Origin: Paraburkholderia fungorum
GTDB lineage: Bacteria > Pseudomonadota > Gammaproteobacteria > Burkholderiales > Burkholderiaceae
Direction of reading: 5' to 3'
Assembly (NCBI RefSeq): GCF_003610895.1
Contig: NZ_MCAS01000044.1
Location: forward strand, 1 to 47,357
DNA length: 47,357 bases
Of the stretch, positions 25,263-34,217 are shown piece after piece (position 1 is the first letter of the stretch; each line of letters opens with the position of its first letter). Under the pieces are notes generated by a model. The model was given only the letters and a program-made list of their open reading frames with translations, did no database searches and was not told where the DNA came from. The translations under genes and the position numbers were made by a program.

Positions 25263-26258
25263 ATGTCCTCCGTGTTTCGCGCGGGCAGCCGGCTTTCCAG
25301 CGGCTCGGTCAGCTTCGTGACGCGCCGCACCGCGCTGACCATTGCGGTTGCCGCGGCGTTCGGCGCGGCAGCGCTGGCGCTCGCCGCCGGCGTCGCGATC
25401 GGCATGCATTGGCCGGCGCACGACGGCGGCAGCTCCGGCGTTCAGGCGGCGAATCGTGTCGAGCACGACTATGCAATCGATCAACTCGGCAAGCTGAACG
25501 CGTCCGTGGCGCAGATCGAACCGCGCATCGCGCGTCTGACGATGCAGGTCGGCGCGTTGCGCGATTTCGAAGCACGTCTGAACACGCCGCGGTCGGCGCC
25601 GCGCGCACCGGCCATGTCAGCGACGCCGGCCAATCCGGCTGCGCCGGGCGCCGCCTCTGAACCCGACCTGTCCGCTACCGATGGCGAAGGCGGCCCGTCT
25701 TTACCGCCGCGCCGTTGCACGGATGTCATGCCGCAACCGGCCGGTCATGCCGACGCGGGACGGACCCGGCAACAGCTGGATTGCATCGCCGCGACGCTGT
25801 CCGCGCTCGAGCAACAAACCGCCGACCACGCAATCGCCTACGCCGCCTTCCCGGGCCGCATGCCCACCGACGGCGCGCGCTTCGGCTCGCCGTTCGGCAA
25901 CCGCACCGATCCGTTCACTCACCGTTTGAGTTTTCATCCGGGCCTCGACCTGGTCGCCAAAACCGGTACGCCGATTCTGGCGGCGGCGGGCGGCCGGGTG
26001 ATCTTCGCGGGCGAGAAGTCGGGCTATGGCAACTGCGTCGAAATCGATCACGGCAACGGCCTTGTGACCCGTTATGGCCACGCGTCGCGCATCGTCGTCC
26101 ATGTCGGCGATCTGGTGCTGCCGCGTCAGTATGTCGCCGATGTCGGCTCGACTGGCCGCTCCACCGGACCGCACCTGCATTTCGAAGTGCTGGTCAACGG
26201 CGCGGCGGTCGACCCGGCTGCCTACCTCGCGCTATTCGCGGCCACGCCCCATGGCTGA
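25263..26258 (+). CDS. M23-family peptidoglycan endopeptidase, membrane-anchored
   Basis: The 331-residue protein has a cytoplasmic N-terminus, one membrane segment (about 24-47), a long periplasmic spacer with predicted helix then a Pro/Ala-rich linker, and a C-terminal LytM domain. Zinc ligands are present: His225 and Asp229 in SFHPGLDL, and His304 and His306 in GPHLHFEV. This is an active-type M23 domain expected to cut peptidoglycan cross-links. The start ATG-TCC is preceded by GGGAG and gives the correct topology; a longer in-frame frame upstream is rejected. It overlaps the next gene by 8 bp and is followed by a bactofilin, a pairing known from cell-shape systems. Confidence 0.87.
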   Translation: MSSVFRAGSRLSSGSVSFVTRRTALTIAVAAAFGAAALALAAGVAIGMHWPAHDGGSSGVQAANRVEHDYAIDQLGKLNASVAQIEPRIARLTMQVGALRDFEARLNTPRSAPRAPAMSATPANPAAPGAASEPDLSATDGEGGPSLPPRRCTDVMPQPAGHADAGRTRQQLDCIAATLSALEQQTADHAIAYAAFPGRMPTDGARFGSPFGNRTDPFTHRLSFHPGLDLVAKTGTPILAAAGGRVIFAGEKSGYGNCVEIDHGNGLVTRYGHASRIVVHVGDLVLPRQYVADVGSTGRSTGPHLHFEVLVNGAAVDPAAYLALFAATPHG

Positions 26259-26637
26259 GCAGCGTTTTTCCCGCAATGCGGGCAATCTGACCCAGCGGCC
26301 TTATACGTTGCAGCCCGCGCGGCCGCTTGCACTTCGCGCGGCCCTGTGGGTTCTGGCGTGCGCGCTCAGCGCGGCAGGCGGCGCGGCGGCCGTTGCGGCA
26401 TGGCACGCTGAGCGCGCCGGCGTACCGGTTGTTCAATGCACGGCGGCGCCCGTGGATGAAAGCAACGAGCAGCGGGAACTCGCCCGCGCGCGGCTTGCGC
26501 TGGCGCAGGAATCGGCGGCGCGCGCCGCGGTGCAGAAAGCCGCGGATGGCGCGGCCGCCGACGTCGCGCGCCTGAACACCGAGCTGCAGTTTCTGCGCGG
26601 CCAGAGCAAAGCGAAGCCGCCGGAGCCGCGCCGCTGA
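26251..26637 (+). CDS. Small single-pass membrane protein with coiled-coil tail
   Basis: A 128-residue protein of unknown family. After about 28 polar and basic residues it has one strongly hydrophobic segment (ALWVLACALSAAGGAAAVAA), then a periplasmic part with an Ala/Glu/Arg-rich heptad-like stretch (ELARARLALAQESAARAAVQ onwards) suggesting a coiled coil, and a basic C-terminus (PPEPRR). Its ATG overlaps the M23 gene, so the two are coupled. Position between an M23 peptidase and a bactofilin suggests a link or adaptor role. That function is inferred from position only. Confidence 0.72.
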   Translation: MAEQRFSRNAGNLTQRPYTLQPARPLALRAALWVLACALSAAGGAAAVAAWHAERAGVPVVQCTAAPVDESNEQRELARARLALAQESAARAAVQKAADGAAADVARLNTELQFLRGQSKAKPPEPRR

Positions 26638-26772
26638 CTGCCTTCAATGCTTTTGATTGCCGCGGATGCAGCAACCACCCCGCAATCCTGCAAGAACAAC
26701 GCTGCAACACCAGTCCGGATCGTCGCCCGGATGGCATCACGCGACGAACATTTTCATTTTCACGAGGTATTT

Positions 26773-27207
26773 ATGTTCAGCAAGAAAAAGCACGCGGGCA
26801 TCCAGCAGACCAAGCTCGCCACACTCATCGCACATGATGTGCGGATCACGGGCGACGTCCTGTTCAGCGACGGTTTGCGCATGGATGGTCACGTAAAGGG
26901 CAATGTCAGCGGCGAGACGGGCGCGCAGACGCTGCTGGTATTGAGCGACCGCGGCTCGATCGAGGGCAATGTGCACGGCTATGACGTGGTGGTCAACGGG
27001 CGGATCGTCGGCGACGTGATCGCCGATCACTTCGTCGAACTGCAAAGCAATGCGCATGTGACCGGCAACATCTACTACCAGCAGTTGCGGATGGATTGCG
27101 GCGCCTCGGTGGACGGCAAGCTGGCCAAACGCGAAGCCGCACAGCCGGTGACGCCGATGCTCGTCGCGGTGGCCGATACCGCAAGCGAGGAGCGCAGGGC
27201 CGGCTAG
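26773..27207 (+). CDS. Bactofilin (polymer-forming cytoskeletal protein)
   Basis: A 144-residue bactofilin. Residues about 15-120 form the beta-helical DUF583 domain, with regular hydrophobic/glycine steps such as VRITGDVLFSDGLRMDGHVK, GNVSGE and GSIEGNVHGYDVVVNGRIVG. The N-terminal MFSKKKHAG is basic and could bind membrane. The start has GAGG upstream; a longer frame reading into the intergenic region is rejected. Bactofilins polymerise without nucleotide and localise cell-wall enzymes. An M23 peptidase in the same operon matches the known bactofilin-endopeptidase pairing in cell-shape control. Confidence 0.9.
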   Translation: MFSKKKHAGIQQTKLATLIAHDVRITGDVLFSDGLRMDGHVKGNVSGETGAQTLLVLSDRGSIEGNVHGYDVVVNGRIVGDVIADHFVELQSNAHVTGNIYYQQLRMDCGASVDGKLAKREAAQPVTPMLVAVADTASEERRAG

Positions 27208-27255
27208 GCAGCAAAGAAGCGGCCAGCCGGTCCGTCTAACCCGCCGCGAGCCGCG

Positions 27256-28062
27256 TCAAATCGCTCCCGGCAGCGTCTGGCGTTGCGTGGACGTGTCGTG
27301 GCCGAGCACATCACTGCGCGGCGAGCGCGAATCGCGCAGCGCGCGCAATTCTCGTGCGCCTGCAAGATGTTCGAGCGCGCCGCGGTCGAGTGTGGCGAGC
27401 ATGTCGCGTTCGGTGACCAACTGGCGCAAGGCCAGTGCGATCAGGCCGACCATCAGCAGCAGATCACCTGCAAACACGACGGCGTAAAGCGCCGAGGTGG
27501 TGCGAGGATTGCCGTAGAGCAGCGTCATGTTGGCCCGGTCGAGCAGGACGAGCAGGAGCGGCACGATGGCATTGAGCGTCGCGATAATGCTGCCCATCGC
27601 CACCAGGATACGTGCCGGTCCGAGATGCGGACGGCGCCGGCGGCACACTTCATACAGCGTCGCCGCGCGGCAAGGCACAAAAAACAGAGCCAGCAAGGTG
27701 GCGCGCATGCCCAGCGGGGCATCCAGTGCCAGCATGCTCCCGTGCAGCACGCCGAACACGGCAGTCACCACGAGGCCGGCGCGCCAGGGCGCCGGTGCGC
27801 CGAACAGGTCGCGCGTGCCTGCCCAGATCAGAATGCGGCTTTGCAACGCCAGCATCGCGGTGGCCAGCAACAGCAGGTCGTTGGGCCAGATCTTATGCAA
27901 CGCGAAGCAGGCGGTCGCCGTGGCCAGCAGATAAAAGGCGATGGCCCAGAAGCGGAAGGCGCTGACTTGTGCAAACATGCGCGAAAGCGCCGTGGTGATG
28001 AGGGCACTGCACAAAAACATGATCAGCCACACCGTTTGGAACGTCGCTACGTCAATTTTCAT
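27256..28062 (-). CDS. Seven-TM protein with vestigial GGDEF-like end
   Basis: A 268-residue protein with about seven hydrophobic segments, starting FQTVWLIMFLCSALITTALS. The layout is that of membrane sensor modules that usually precede a diguanylate cyclase domain. After the last segment the sequence ERDMLATLDRGALEHLAG resembles the start of a GGDEF domain (RDxLTGLxNRxALE), but it then runs into a short unrelated tail and stops. No GGDEF continuation is seen in the other frames. So it is either a truncated cyclase or a separate sensor. GGAG precedes the start. It lies 122 bp downstream of the MHYT-GGDEF-EAL gene, on the same strand. Confidence 0.7.
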   Translation of the reverse strand: MKIDVATFQTVWLIMFLCSALITTALSRMFAQVSAFRFWAIAFYLLATATACFALHKIWPNDLLLLATAMLALQSRILIWAGTRDLFGAPAPWRAGLVVTAVFGVLHGSMLALDAPLGMRATLLALFFVPCRAATLYEVCRRRRPHLGPARILVAMGSIIATLNAIVPLLLVLLDRANMTLLYGNPRTTSALYAVVFAGDLLLMVGLIALALRQLVTERDMLATLDRGALEHLAGARELRALRDSRSPRSDVLGHDTSTQRQTLPGAI

Positions 28063-28184
28063 GAAATCTCCAGCCGCCAATCTGTCTGTTCCTGCTTATC
28101 GGTAAAACGGGGCCGCGCAGCGGGGCGCGCCACGACGGACACCTTCGCGGCGCAGCCCTACGCGTTTCGAACGGATCCGGATGC

Positions 28185-30254
28185 TCATGTAGCCATCATC
28201 CTCTCACGAAGCAATTCGCCGAAGTCGTCGGCGCTAAGCGGCTTGCCCAGCAGGAAGCCTTGCATCTCGTCGCACATCATCGATTTGAGCATGTCGAGCT
28301 GTGATTCAGTTTCCACGCCTTCGGCCACCACGTCCATCTCCAGCGAGTGCGCGAGCGCAATGATCGCAGAAACGATCGCGCTGCCTTCCGGTCCGTGTTC
28401 ATCGAGCCCGTTGGTGAAGAAGCGGTCGATCTTCAACTGCTTGACGCGAAAACGTTGCAGATAGGCGAGGCTGGAATAGCCGGTGCCGAAATCGTCGATG
28501 GCGATTTCAAAGCCGCTTGCCTGGAACTCGCGGATCATTTCGATGGTTTTCGGCGCGTCCTGCATCGCGACGGTTTCGGTGATCTCGAACATGATCTGTT
28601 TGCACGACACGCCTTCTGTCCTGACGATCTCGATCATCGTTTTGACGAGGTTCGGTTGTGACAACTGGCGCGGCGACAGATTGATCGCCACTTTCATCGA
28701 CGGCAGGCCTTGCGCGACCCAGCGGCGAATCTGCCGGCAGGTTTCGCGCAGGACCCAATAGCCGATCTGTACGATCTGGCCTGAGCGCTCGGCAATCGGC
28801 ACGAATTCGAGCGGCGCCAGCGTGCCAAGCTGCGGATGATGCAAACGGATCAGCGCTTCGGCACCCGCCAGCGAGTCGCCGCTGCCGTGGAACTTCGGCT
28901 GGAAATGCAGCGAGAAATGGCCGGCAATGAGCGCTTCATGCAGCGCACTCTGAATTTGCAGCGTGCGCGTCGCGGCTTCATTCATGCTTTGTTCGAAGAA
29001 ACGGTAGGTACTGCGGCCCGCGCGCTTGGCTTCATACATGGCCGCGTCGGCATGTTTGAGCAGTGTGTCGACGGTGTCGCCGTCGTGGGGATACAGTGCG
29101 ATGCCGATGCTCGGCATCACCTGCAGCGGCTGCGAATCGGTCCAGATGCCATGGCGCATGCGGTCGAGCACGCCTTCGGCGATCGTGCCCGCATCTTCGC
29201 GTGAATCCAGGTTCTCGGACAGCACGACGAATTCGTCGCCGCCGAGACGCGCGACGGTGTCGTTCTCACGCACGCACAGCAGAAGGCGCTGGGCGAACGC
29301 GGACAGCACTTCGTCGCCGGCCGAGTGGCCAAGCGAATCGTTGATGGTCTTGAAGCCGTCGAGATCCATGAACAGGATGGCGAACAGCGAGCGCTGGCGG
29401 CGCGCGCCATGGATCGCGCGTTCGATGCGCTCGGTGAGCGTGCTGCGGTTGGGCAGGCCGGTCAGCGTGTCGAGCGTGGCGAGCCGCACGATCTGACCGT
29501 TCAGATTCGACACCGAGCCGATCAGAAAGCTGGTGCGCGCATCGAAACGCGACAGCATCAGCGTGACGATCAGAATCGCAAACGTGAACAGGATCACCGA
29601 GGTTGCCAGCCATTCGGCGTTCACGCCCTTGGCCGCCCCGCACACGGCGCCGGGCAGAAACTCGGCGGCCGCCATGCCGGTGTAATGCATGCCGCTGATC
29701 GCTACGCCCATTACCAGTGCGGCGACTAAACGTTTGCGCACCACATGGCGTTCGTCGTCGTTACTGAGTGCGCGCGCCATCCACAGCGCGGCACCCGACG
29801 CGCCGATCGCGATCGCCAGCGAGCCGGCGAACCAGGCTGGCCGGTAGTGGATACCCGGGTCCATTTGCATCGCCGCCATGCCGGTGTAGTGCATGCCGGC
29901 AATGCCGCAGCCCATCAGCACGCCGCCGGCCGCGAGCCGCAGCGGAGTGAAGCGGGTGTCGGTCGTCACGACGAGCGCCAGATAGGACACGCCGATCGCG
30001 AGTCCAAGCGACAAGGCGGTCGTCGCAAAGTCGTAGCCGAGCGGGATCGGCAGCGAGAAGGCGAGCATCGCGATGAAGTGCATCGACCAGATTCCGACGC
30101 CGAGCGCCGCCGCGCCGCCGAGGCGCCAGGCGTGCCGCAGACGTGCCGACGACAGCAGGAAGATGCGGCCGGTCAGATCAAGCGCCGTGTAGGACGCTAG
30201 CGCCGCGACGAGGAACGAGATTGCAACCAGCCAAAAATTGTATGAGCTCTGCAT
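28185..30254 (-). CDS. MHYT-GGDEF-EAL c-di-GMP signalling protein
   Basis: The 689-residue protein has an N-terminal MHYT sensor with about seven membrane segments and three motif copies (MHFI near 58, MHYT near 121 and 189), thought to bind a metal or sense diatomic gas. The GGDEF domain is intact (GGDEF at 338-342, within RLGGDEFVVLSEN), and so is the EAL domain (EAL at 466-468; later DDFGTGYSSL). Both catalytic motifs are preserved, so it could make and break cyclic di-GMP, or GGDEF could serve as a GTP sensor for the phosphodiesterase. The start is at MQSSYNFW; an upstream ATG adds 11 residues. Confidence 0.9.
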   Translation of the reverse strand: MQSSYNFWLVAISFLVAALASYTALDLTGRIFLLSSARLRHAWRLGGAAALGVGIWSMHFIAMLAFSLPIPLGYDFATTALSLGLAIGVSYLALVVTTDTRFTPLRLAAGGVLMGCGIAGMHYTGMAAMQMDPGIHYRPAWFAGSLAIAIGASGAALWMARALSNDDERHVVRKRLVAALVMGVAISGMHYTGMAAAEFLPGAVCGAAKGVNAEWLATSVILFTFAILIVTLMLSRFDARTSFLIGSVSNLNGQIVRLATLDTLTGLPNRSTLTERIERAIHGARRQRSLFAILFMDLDGFKTINDSLGHSAGDEVLSAFAQRLLLCVRENDTVARLGGDEFVVLSENLDSREDAGTIAEGVLDRMRHGIWTDSQPLQVMPSIGIALYPHDGDTVDTLLKHADAAMYEAKRAGRSTYRFFEQSMNEAATRTLQIQSALHEALIAGHFSLHFQPKFHGSGDSLAGAEALIRLHHPQLGTLAPLEFVPIAERSGQIVQIGYWVLRETCRQIRRWVAQGLPSMKVAINLSPRQLSQPNLVKTMIEIVRTEGVSCKQIMFEITETVAMQDAPKTIEMIREFQASGFEIAIDDFGTGYSSLAYLQRFRVKQLKIDRFFTNGLDEHGPEGSAIVSAIIALAHSLEMDVVAEGVETESQLDMLKSMMCDEMQGFLLGKPLSADDFGELLRERMMAT

Positions 30255-31733
30255 GTTAAGTCCAACCGCGAAAGGGAAGCGGCTCAACTTGTTATCGACA
30301 GTTCGCGGCGTTTATTTAATTGATTTTCAATATGTTAGTGATCGGATTTGGGTATCCCGCGTCTGGGCGCGGCCAGACGGTGATCTGGCCGTGATCTAGC
30401 CGTGATTTGACCGTAGTTCAAGCCGAGGTTAACCCTTCGTCGAGCCAGCCGGTGACGCCGCCGATCATCAATTCGGCGGGTCGTCCCAGTTGCGCGAGAC
30501 GCGGTGCGCCGCGCCCCGGCCAGCCTGCTTATCGCAAGACATCAGTTGGTTTCGGTTCGATACCCTTAACCGATTCACCGATCCCATTTGCACCAGAGCC
30601 GTCCGGGCCGATACACGTAAGTTATCCTTATCATATTGTGATGGCGCGACTCAACGGTCATACCGTGGCGGAACCGTGGTTTTCGGCCGAACCTTGGGTC
30701 AGCCTCAGGGGCTTATTCCACAAAATCTACTGGAGCGACTCTATTGACAGTGCTGTCGCTGCCTCGAGAAGCATTGAAGTGACCTCGTCCAGCGACGGCG
30801 CAACATCCCGGTCGACGCGGCGTAGAACGGGCGTGGTCAGTACCGCGATAGCTTCACTCGACGGACCAGAGACCGGAAACGTTACGTCAGTCACGCCCCA
30901 GCCTGCGCGCGCTCCCTGTGCAAGCGGCCTTTCTCGAGTACATCCGCAGTCACCGTTCAGCGAAGCGGCTGTCTGGTAACGATTTCATCGGCACGGCAAA
31001 TTTTGCTGGCGACAGCGCGCCCGGGAAACCACCTACCAATCTTCGCTTGACCGACGATATCTCACATATGAATAATTAGTTCATTAGCGATTTTTGCGTG
31101 AGTCAGTGGATCGCACTATACCCGGGCTCGATACGATCAATCGATGTCGCACAAGTGAAGCCAATTCACTGGAAGCGGATGCCTCGGCCAACCCTGACAA
31201 CGCGCTACCTGGATACCGTCAGCCCGGGATTCAGGCGAGGATTCGGCACGCGGTTTTTCCGAAGTGCAAGTTCTTTACGGTGCTGTAAGAGTTGAGTAAT
31301 GAATCTGACAAATATATAGGATTACTAACATTGATGGGGGAAAAACTTTTCGGCCGATGGATGGGCGCCTCCGCCGGTTTCCGTCGGCCCCTTGACAATC
31401 ATGCGAATTGGCTGATGTAGTCAAATATGGATTTGGTACAACTAAATTTATTGAAGTAGTTCATCGGTTGAATTCGAATCCTGGTTTCCGCATTGTCATG
31501 ATCGAAACAGCTTTCCCATATTTGTAGTTGTCCGAACATTCAGAATTCGATGATGCGGAGAAACATCCGCACGCGAAGGTAGTCCGACACCGTCGGCCCA
31601 ACGTCCTTGCACCTGGACGGTCCGGCCGGCAGGCACCGAGCGGACAACAAGGTGGAGCGCCATGCCGGTTTTCAAACGTATCGAAGCGTGGCGATCGTCA
31701 TCAGCATTTTCATATCAATACTTGGAGACCAGG
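30255..31733. other. 1.5-kb gap, no convincing gene; possible gene remnant
   Basis: No intact gene is supported. The first part (30407-30979) is open in one frame but the product is compositionally odd and lacks an RBS. One run from about 30853 to 31079 reads as protein-like (LRALPVQAAFLEYIRSHR, NDFIGTANFAGDSA) and may be the tail of a decayed gene; I do not recognise it. Sequence from about 31060 is AT-richer. TTGACA at 31392-31397 lacks a clear -10. One copy of the 80-nt repeat is at 30521-30600. Confidence 0.4.
30521..30600 (+). repeat. 80-nt dispersed repeat, copy 1
   Basis: This 80-nt block aligns without gaps to 34594-34673, at about 75 % identity by eye, with mostly transition differences. 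Both begin CAGCCTGCT and share the core CCGATCCC-TTTGC. One reading frame is conserved (SPIPFAP in both), which could mean a shared decayed coding origin. Copy 1 lies about 1.1 kb before the beta-helix gene. Confidence 0.6.
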
Positions 31734-34217
31734 GTGAGAATTCTTTCAAGGAACGTGGTGTACCGCGCGGCAGTGAGTATTTTGACATTGTCAGGCATTG
31801 CCCTGGCGCTCAGCGCTTGTGACGGAAGCTCCGGCACGGATGCGCAGGCCAGCGCCAAATCGATGAATGCCAGCATGAAGGCCAGTATCCCGGGCGCAGT
31901 GGTTCTCTATGCGGGTCCATCAGGATCGGGATCGATCTGTTCTCAGGGTGCGCCTTGTTCGTTGAGTGGAGCGCAGCAAGCGGTGCGGAATCAATTGTCC
32001 GCAGGTGCAACCGATGTGCAGGTTCAACTCGAGGATGGCGTCTACAGGCTGCCGGCCACGTGGCAATTCGAAGCCGCGGATTCTGGAGCGCCGGGGCATC
32101 CGGTGGTGTGGACGGCCATGCCGAATGCACATCCGATAATCTCGGGCGCGGTTCAGGTCACGGGTTGGACGGCAACGGCGACGAATGGCGTATGGTCAGC
32201 TTCGGTCCAGGCACAGAGCAGTACGCGGCAGTTGTACGTAGGTGGGGCCGCTGCACCAGTGGCTCAACAGTCCGTGTCACAGCTTGGTTTTAAAGGATGG
32301 ATAGGTTCGGCAACCGGATATGACATCAGCAGCGATAGCGCTGCCATGGCTTGGTTCTCCAGGTTGAGTCCAAATCAGGTCGCGGGTGTCGAGTTTGTTT
32401 ATCCTGGTGGCAATGGGGGTTGGACTGAATCGCGATGCAGAGTGGCAAACTATGCGCAAGGCAAGTTGACGATGGCTCAGCCCTGCTGGGGCAACGTCAC
32501 CAATAGGGCAACATTTTCTCAGAGCAGCGGCAGTTTGCCGTCAATGAGTTCAAGCACGATGCCGTCGTTGGTGCAGAATGCTCTCGCGCTGATTGGGCAG
32601 GGGCAGTGGTTTCTTGATTCGGCGTCGAACACGCTTTATTACGCGCCGGCATCCGGTCAGCAGATGGCTGCGCTGGATGTGGAGCTTCCCCAGCTGGAAC
32701 GCCTTCTTCAGGGGGCGGGTTCGCTCACCGCACCGCTGCACGATGTGACCTTTTCCGGCCTGCAGTTTTCTTATGCGACCTGGAACGACCCATCCACCGC
32801 CGCCGGGTTTGCCGACGTGCAGAGCAATTTGCGGATGACCATGGCCGGTGGTAATCAGGGCATGTGCACTTTCTCGTCACCAGCCGGTTCGTGTCCGTGG
32901 GGCTCACTGACGCAGCCGCTGGCGAATGTCAGCTTCAGCGCGTCGAACAATATCACGCTCAGCGGCAACCGCTTCGTCAATTTAGGCGGCGCCGGCCTCG
33001 CATTTATGTACGGCGCCTCAAACAATCTTATTCAGGGGAACGAATTCACGTCGATCGCTTCGACCGGGATTCTGTTGGGTTGTACGTATGATCCAACTCC
33101 GACGACTTCAGCCGACGCAGCGGCCATCAAGCAAAACTGCACCCCGGATCCGACGGTGGTGGCAAACGATACTGTTGGCGTGAATGAGATCATGACTGGT
33201 AATACGGTCATCAATAACGTCATTCACAATATCGGCACAGATTATCCGTCCGCCTGCGGCATCACATTACTGTTCAGCCAGAAAACCACGATTACCCATA
33301 ATCTGATTTACGATGTACCTTATACGGCCATTACTGCCGGTGTGGTGCAAGGCCACGTCGATCTTGCTTCGCATCCGGAAGAAGCGGTAAATATTAATTC
33401 CGACAATGTGATCAGCAACAACCTGTTGCACGATTACATGGAAACACTCAAGGACGGTGCTGCGATTTATATCGAAGGACATCAGGCGCAGTATGTCGGT
33501 AATCCCGTCGATCCGGTTGCAACGCTGAGTCACGGTATGCAGGTGACCGGTAATCTGGCCTATAATGGCCACAATACAAATTATACATTTTATGACGATG
33601 CAGGTTCGGAGTGGATAAATTGGCAAGGCAATGCGGCGTACAATTCCAGTAAAAAGAGTCAAGGTGGTTGTAATCCCACTGGGCATTTCTGGATCACCGG
33701 GAACTATATCGACGGGAAAGTGAATGACTACTCGGAATGCTGGAGCCAACCTGTAGATGTTCATGCGACAGGCAATGTCACTATTTCAGGGCTCGGCGAC
33801 GTTCCTCCCAGTATTCTCAGTAATGCCGGACTGACTATCGGCGCTTCTGGCCGCATCAATGACGATTCGAAGCAGATCTCGTATCTTGGCTCATGGATTT
33901 ATGCCACGAACCGGTCGTCCGAAGGCGATTACCAGAACGATGTTCATTACACGACTGCTAATAACGACACCATGATGATGGCATTTACCGGTACCGCCAT
34001 TCAGATCTTCGGCGAGCAGTCTGCCGATCAGGGAAATATCGGGGTGAAGATTGACGGCGGTCCGCAGCAGATCGTCAACACGCAGTCCTCCACCGGGCGG
34101 CATTCAAATGTAGCTGTCTTTACATCGCCGACCTTATCCAGCGGACAGCACGTTGTTATCGTTACCAAGCTATCGGGCACTTATGCCACGATGGACGGGG
34201 TCAATATCTCGCCGTGA
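31734..34217 (+). CDS. Lipoprotein with right-handed parallel beta-helix
   Basis: An 827-residue exported protein. The GTG start at 31734 has GGAG six bases upstream and yields a textbook lipoprotein signal ending in LSAC (Cys29); the ATG at 31662 would put 24 odd residues in front and is less likely. The body holds many parallel beta-helix repeats (for example NNITLSGNRFVNLGGAGLAF, NNLIQGNEFTSIASTGILL, NVISNNLLHDYMETL), the fold of pectate-lyase-like enzymes. The N-terminal strand pattern VVLYAGPSGSGSICSQGAPC is common in that group. The C-terminal 130 residues form a separate beta-sandwich-like domain (TAIQIFGEQ, NIGVKIDGGPQ). Likely a polysaccharide-binding or lyase-type protein; no catalytic residues can be assigned. 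Confidence 0.8.
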   Translation: MRILSRNVVYRAAVSILTLSGIALALSACDGSSGTDAQASAKSMNASMKASIPGAVVLYAGPSGSGSICSQGAPCSLSGAQQAVRNQLSAGATDVQVQLEDGVYRLPATWQFEAADSGAPGHPVVWTAMPNAHPIISGAVQVTGWTATATNGVWSASVQAQSSTRQLYVGGAAAPVAQQSVSQLGFKGWIGSATGYDISSDSAAMAWFSRLSPNQVAGVEFVYPGGNGGWTESRCRVANYAQGKLTMAQPCWGNVTNRATFSQSSGSLPSMSSSTMPSLVQNALALIGQGQWFLDSASNTLYYAPASGQQMAALDVELPQLERLLQGAGSLTAPLHDVTFSGLQFSYATWNDPSTAAGFADVQSNLRMTMAGGNQGMCTFSSPAGSCPWGSLTQPLANVSFSASNNITLSGNRFVNLGGAGLAFMYGASNNLIQGNEFTSIASTGILLGCTYDPTPTTSADAAAIKQNCTPDPTVVANDTVGVNEIMTGNTVINNVIHNIGTDYPSACGITLLFSQKTTITHNLIYDVPYTAITAGVVQGHVDLASHPEEAVNINSDNVISNNLLHDYMETLKDGAAIYIEGHQAQYVGNPVDPVATLSHGMQVTGNLAYNGHNTNYTFYDDAGSEWINWQGNAAYNSSKKSQGGCNPTGHFWITGNYIDGKVNDYSECWSQPVDVHATGNVTISGLGDVPPSILSNAGLTIGASGRINDDSKQISYLGSWIYATNRSSEGDYQNDVHYTTANNDTMMMAFTGTAIQIFGEQSADQGNIGVKIDGGPQQIVNTQSSTGRHSNVAVFTSPTLSSGQHVVIVTKLSGTYATMDGVNISP

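Noticed and set aside
30407..30979. 190-residue plus-strand frame
   Set aside because: No ribosome-binding site, odd Ser/Pro/Arg-rich composition, no domain; it includes part of the 80-nt repeat.
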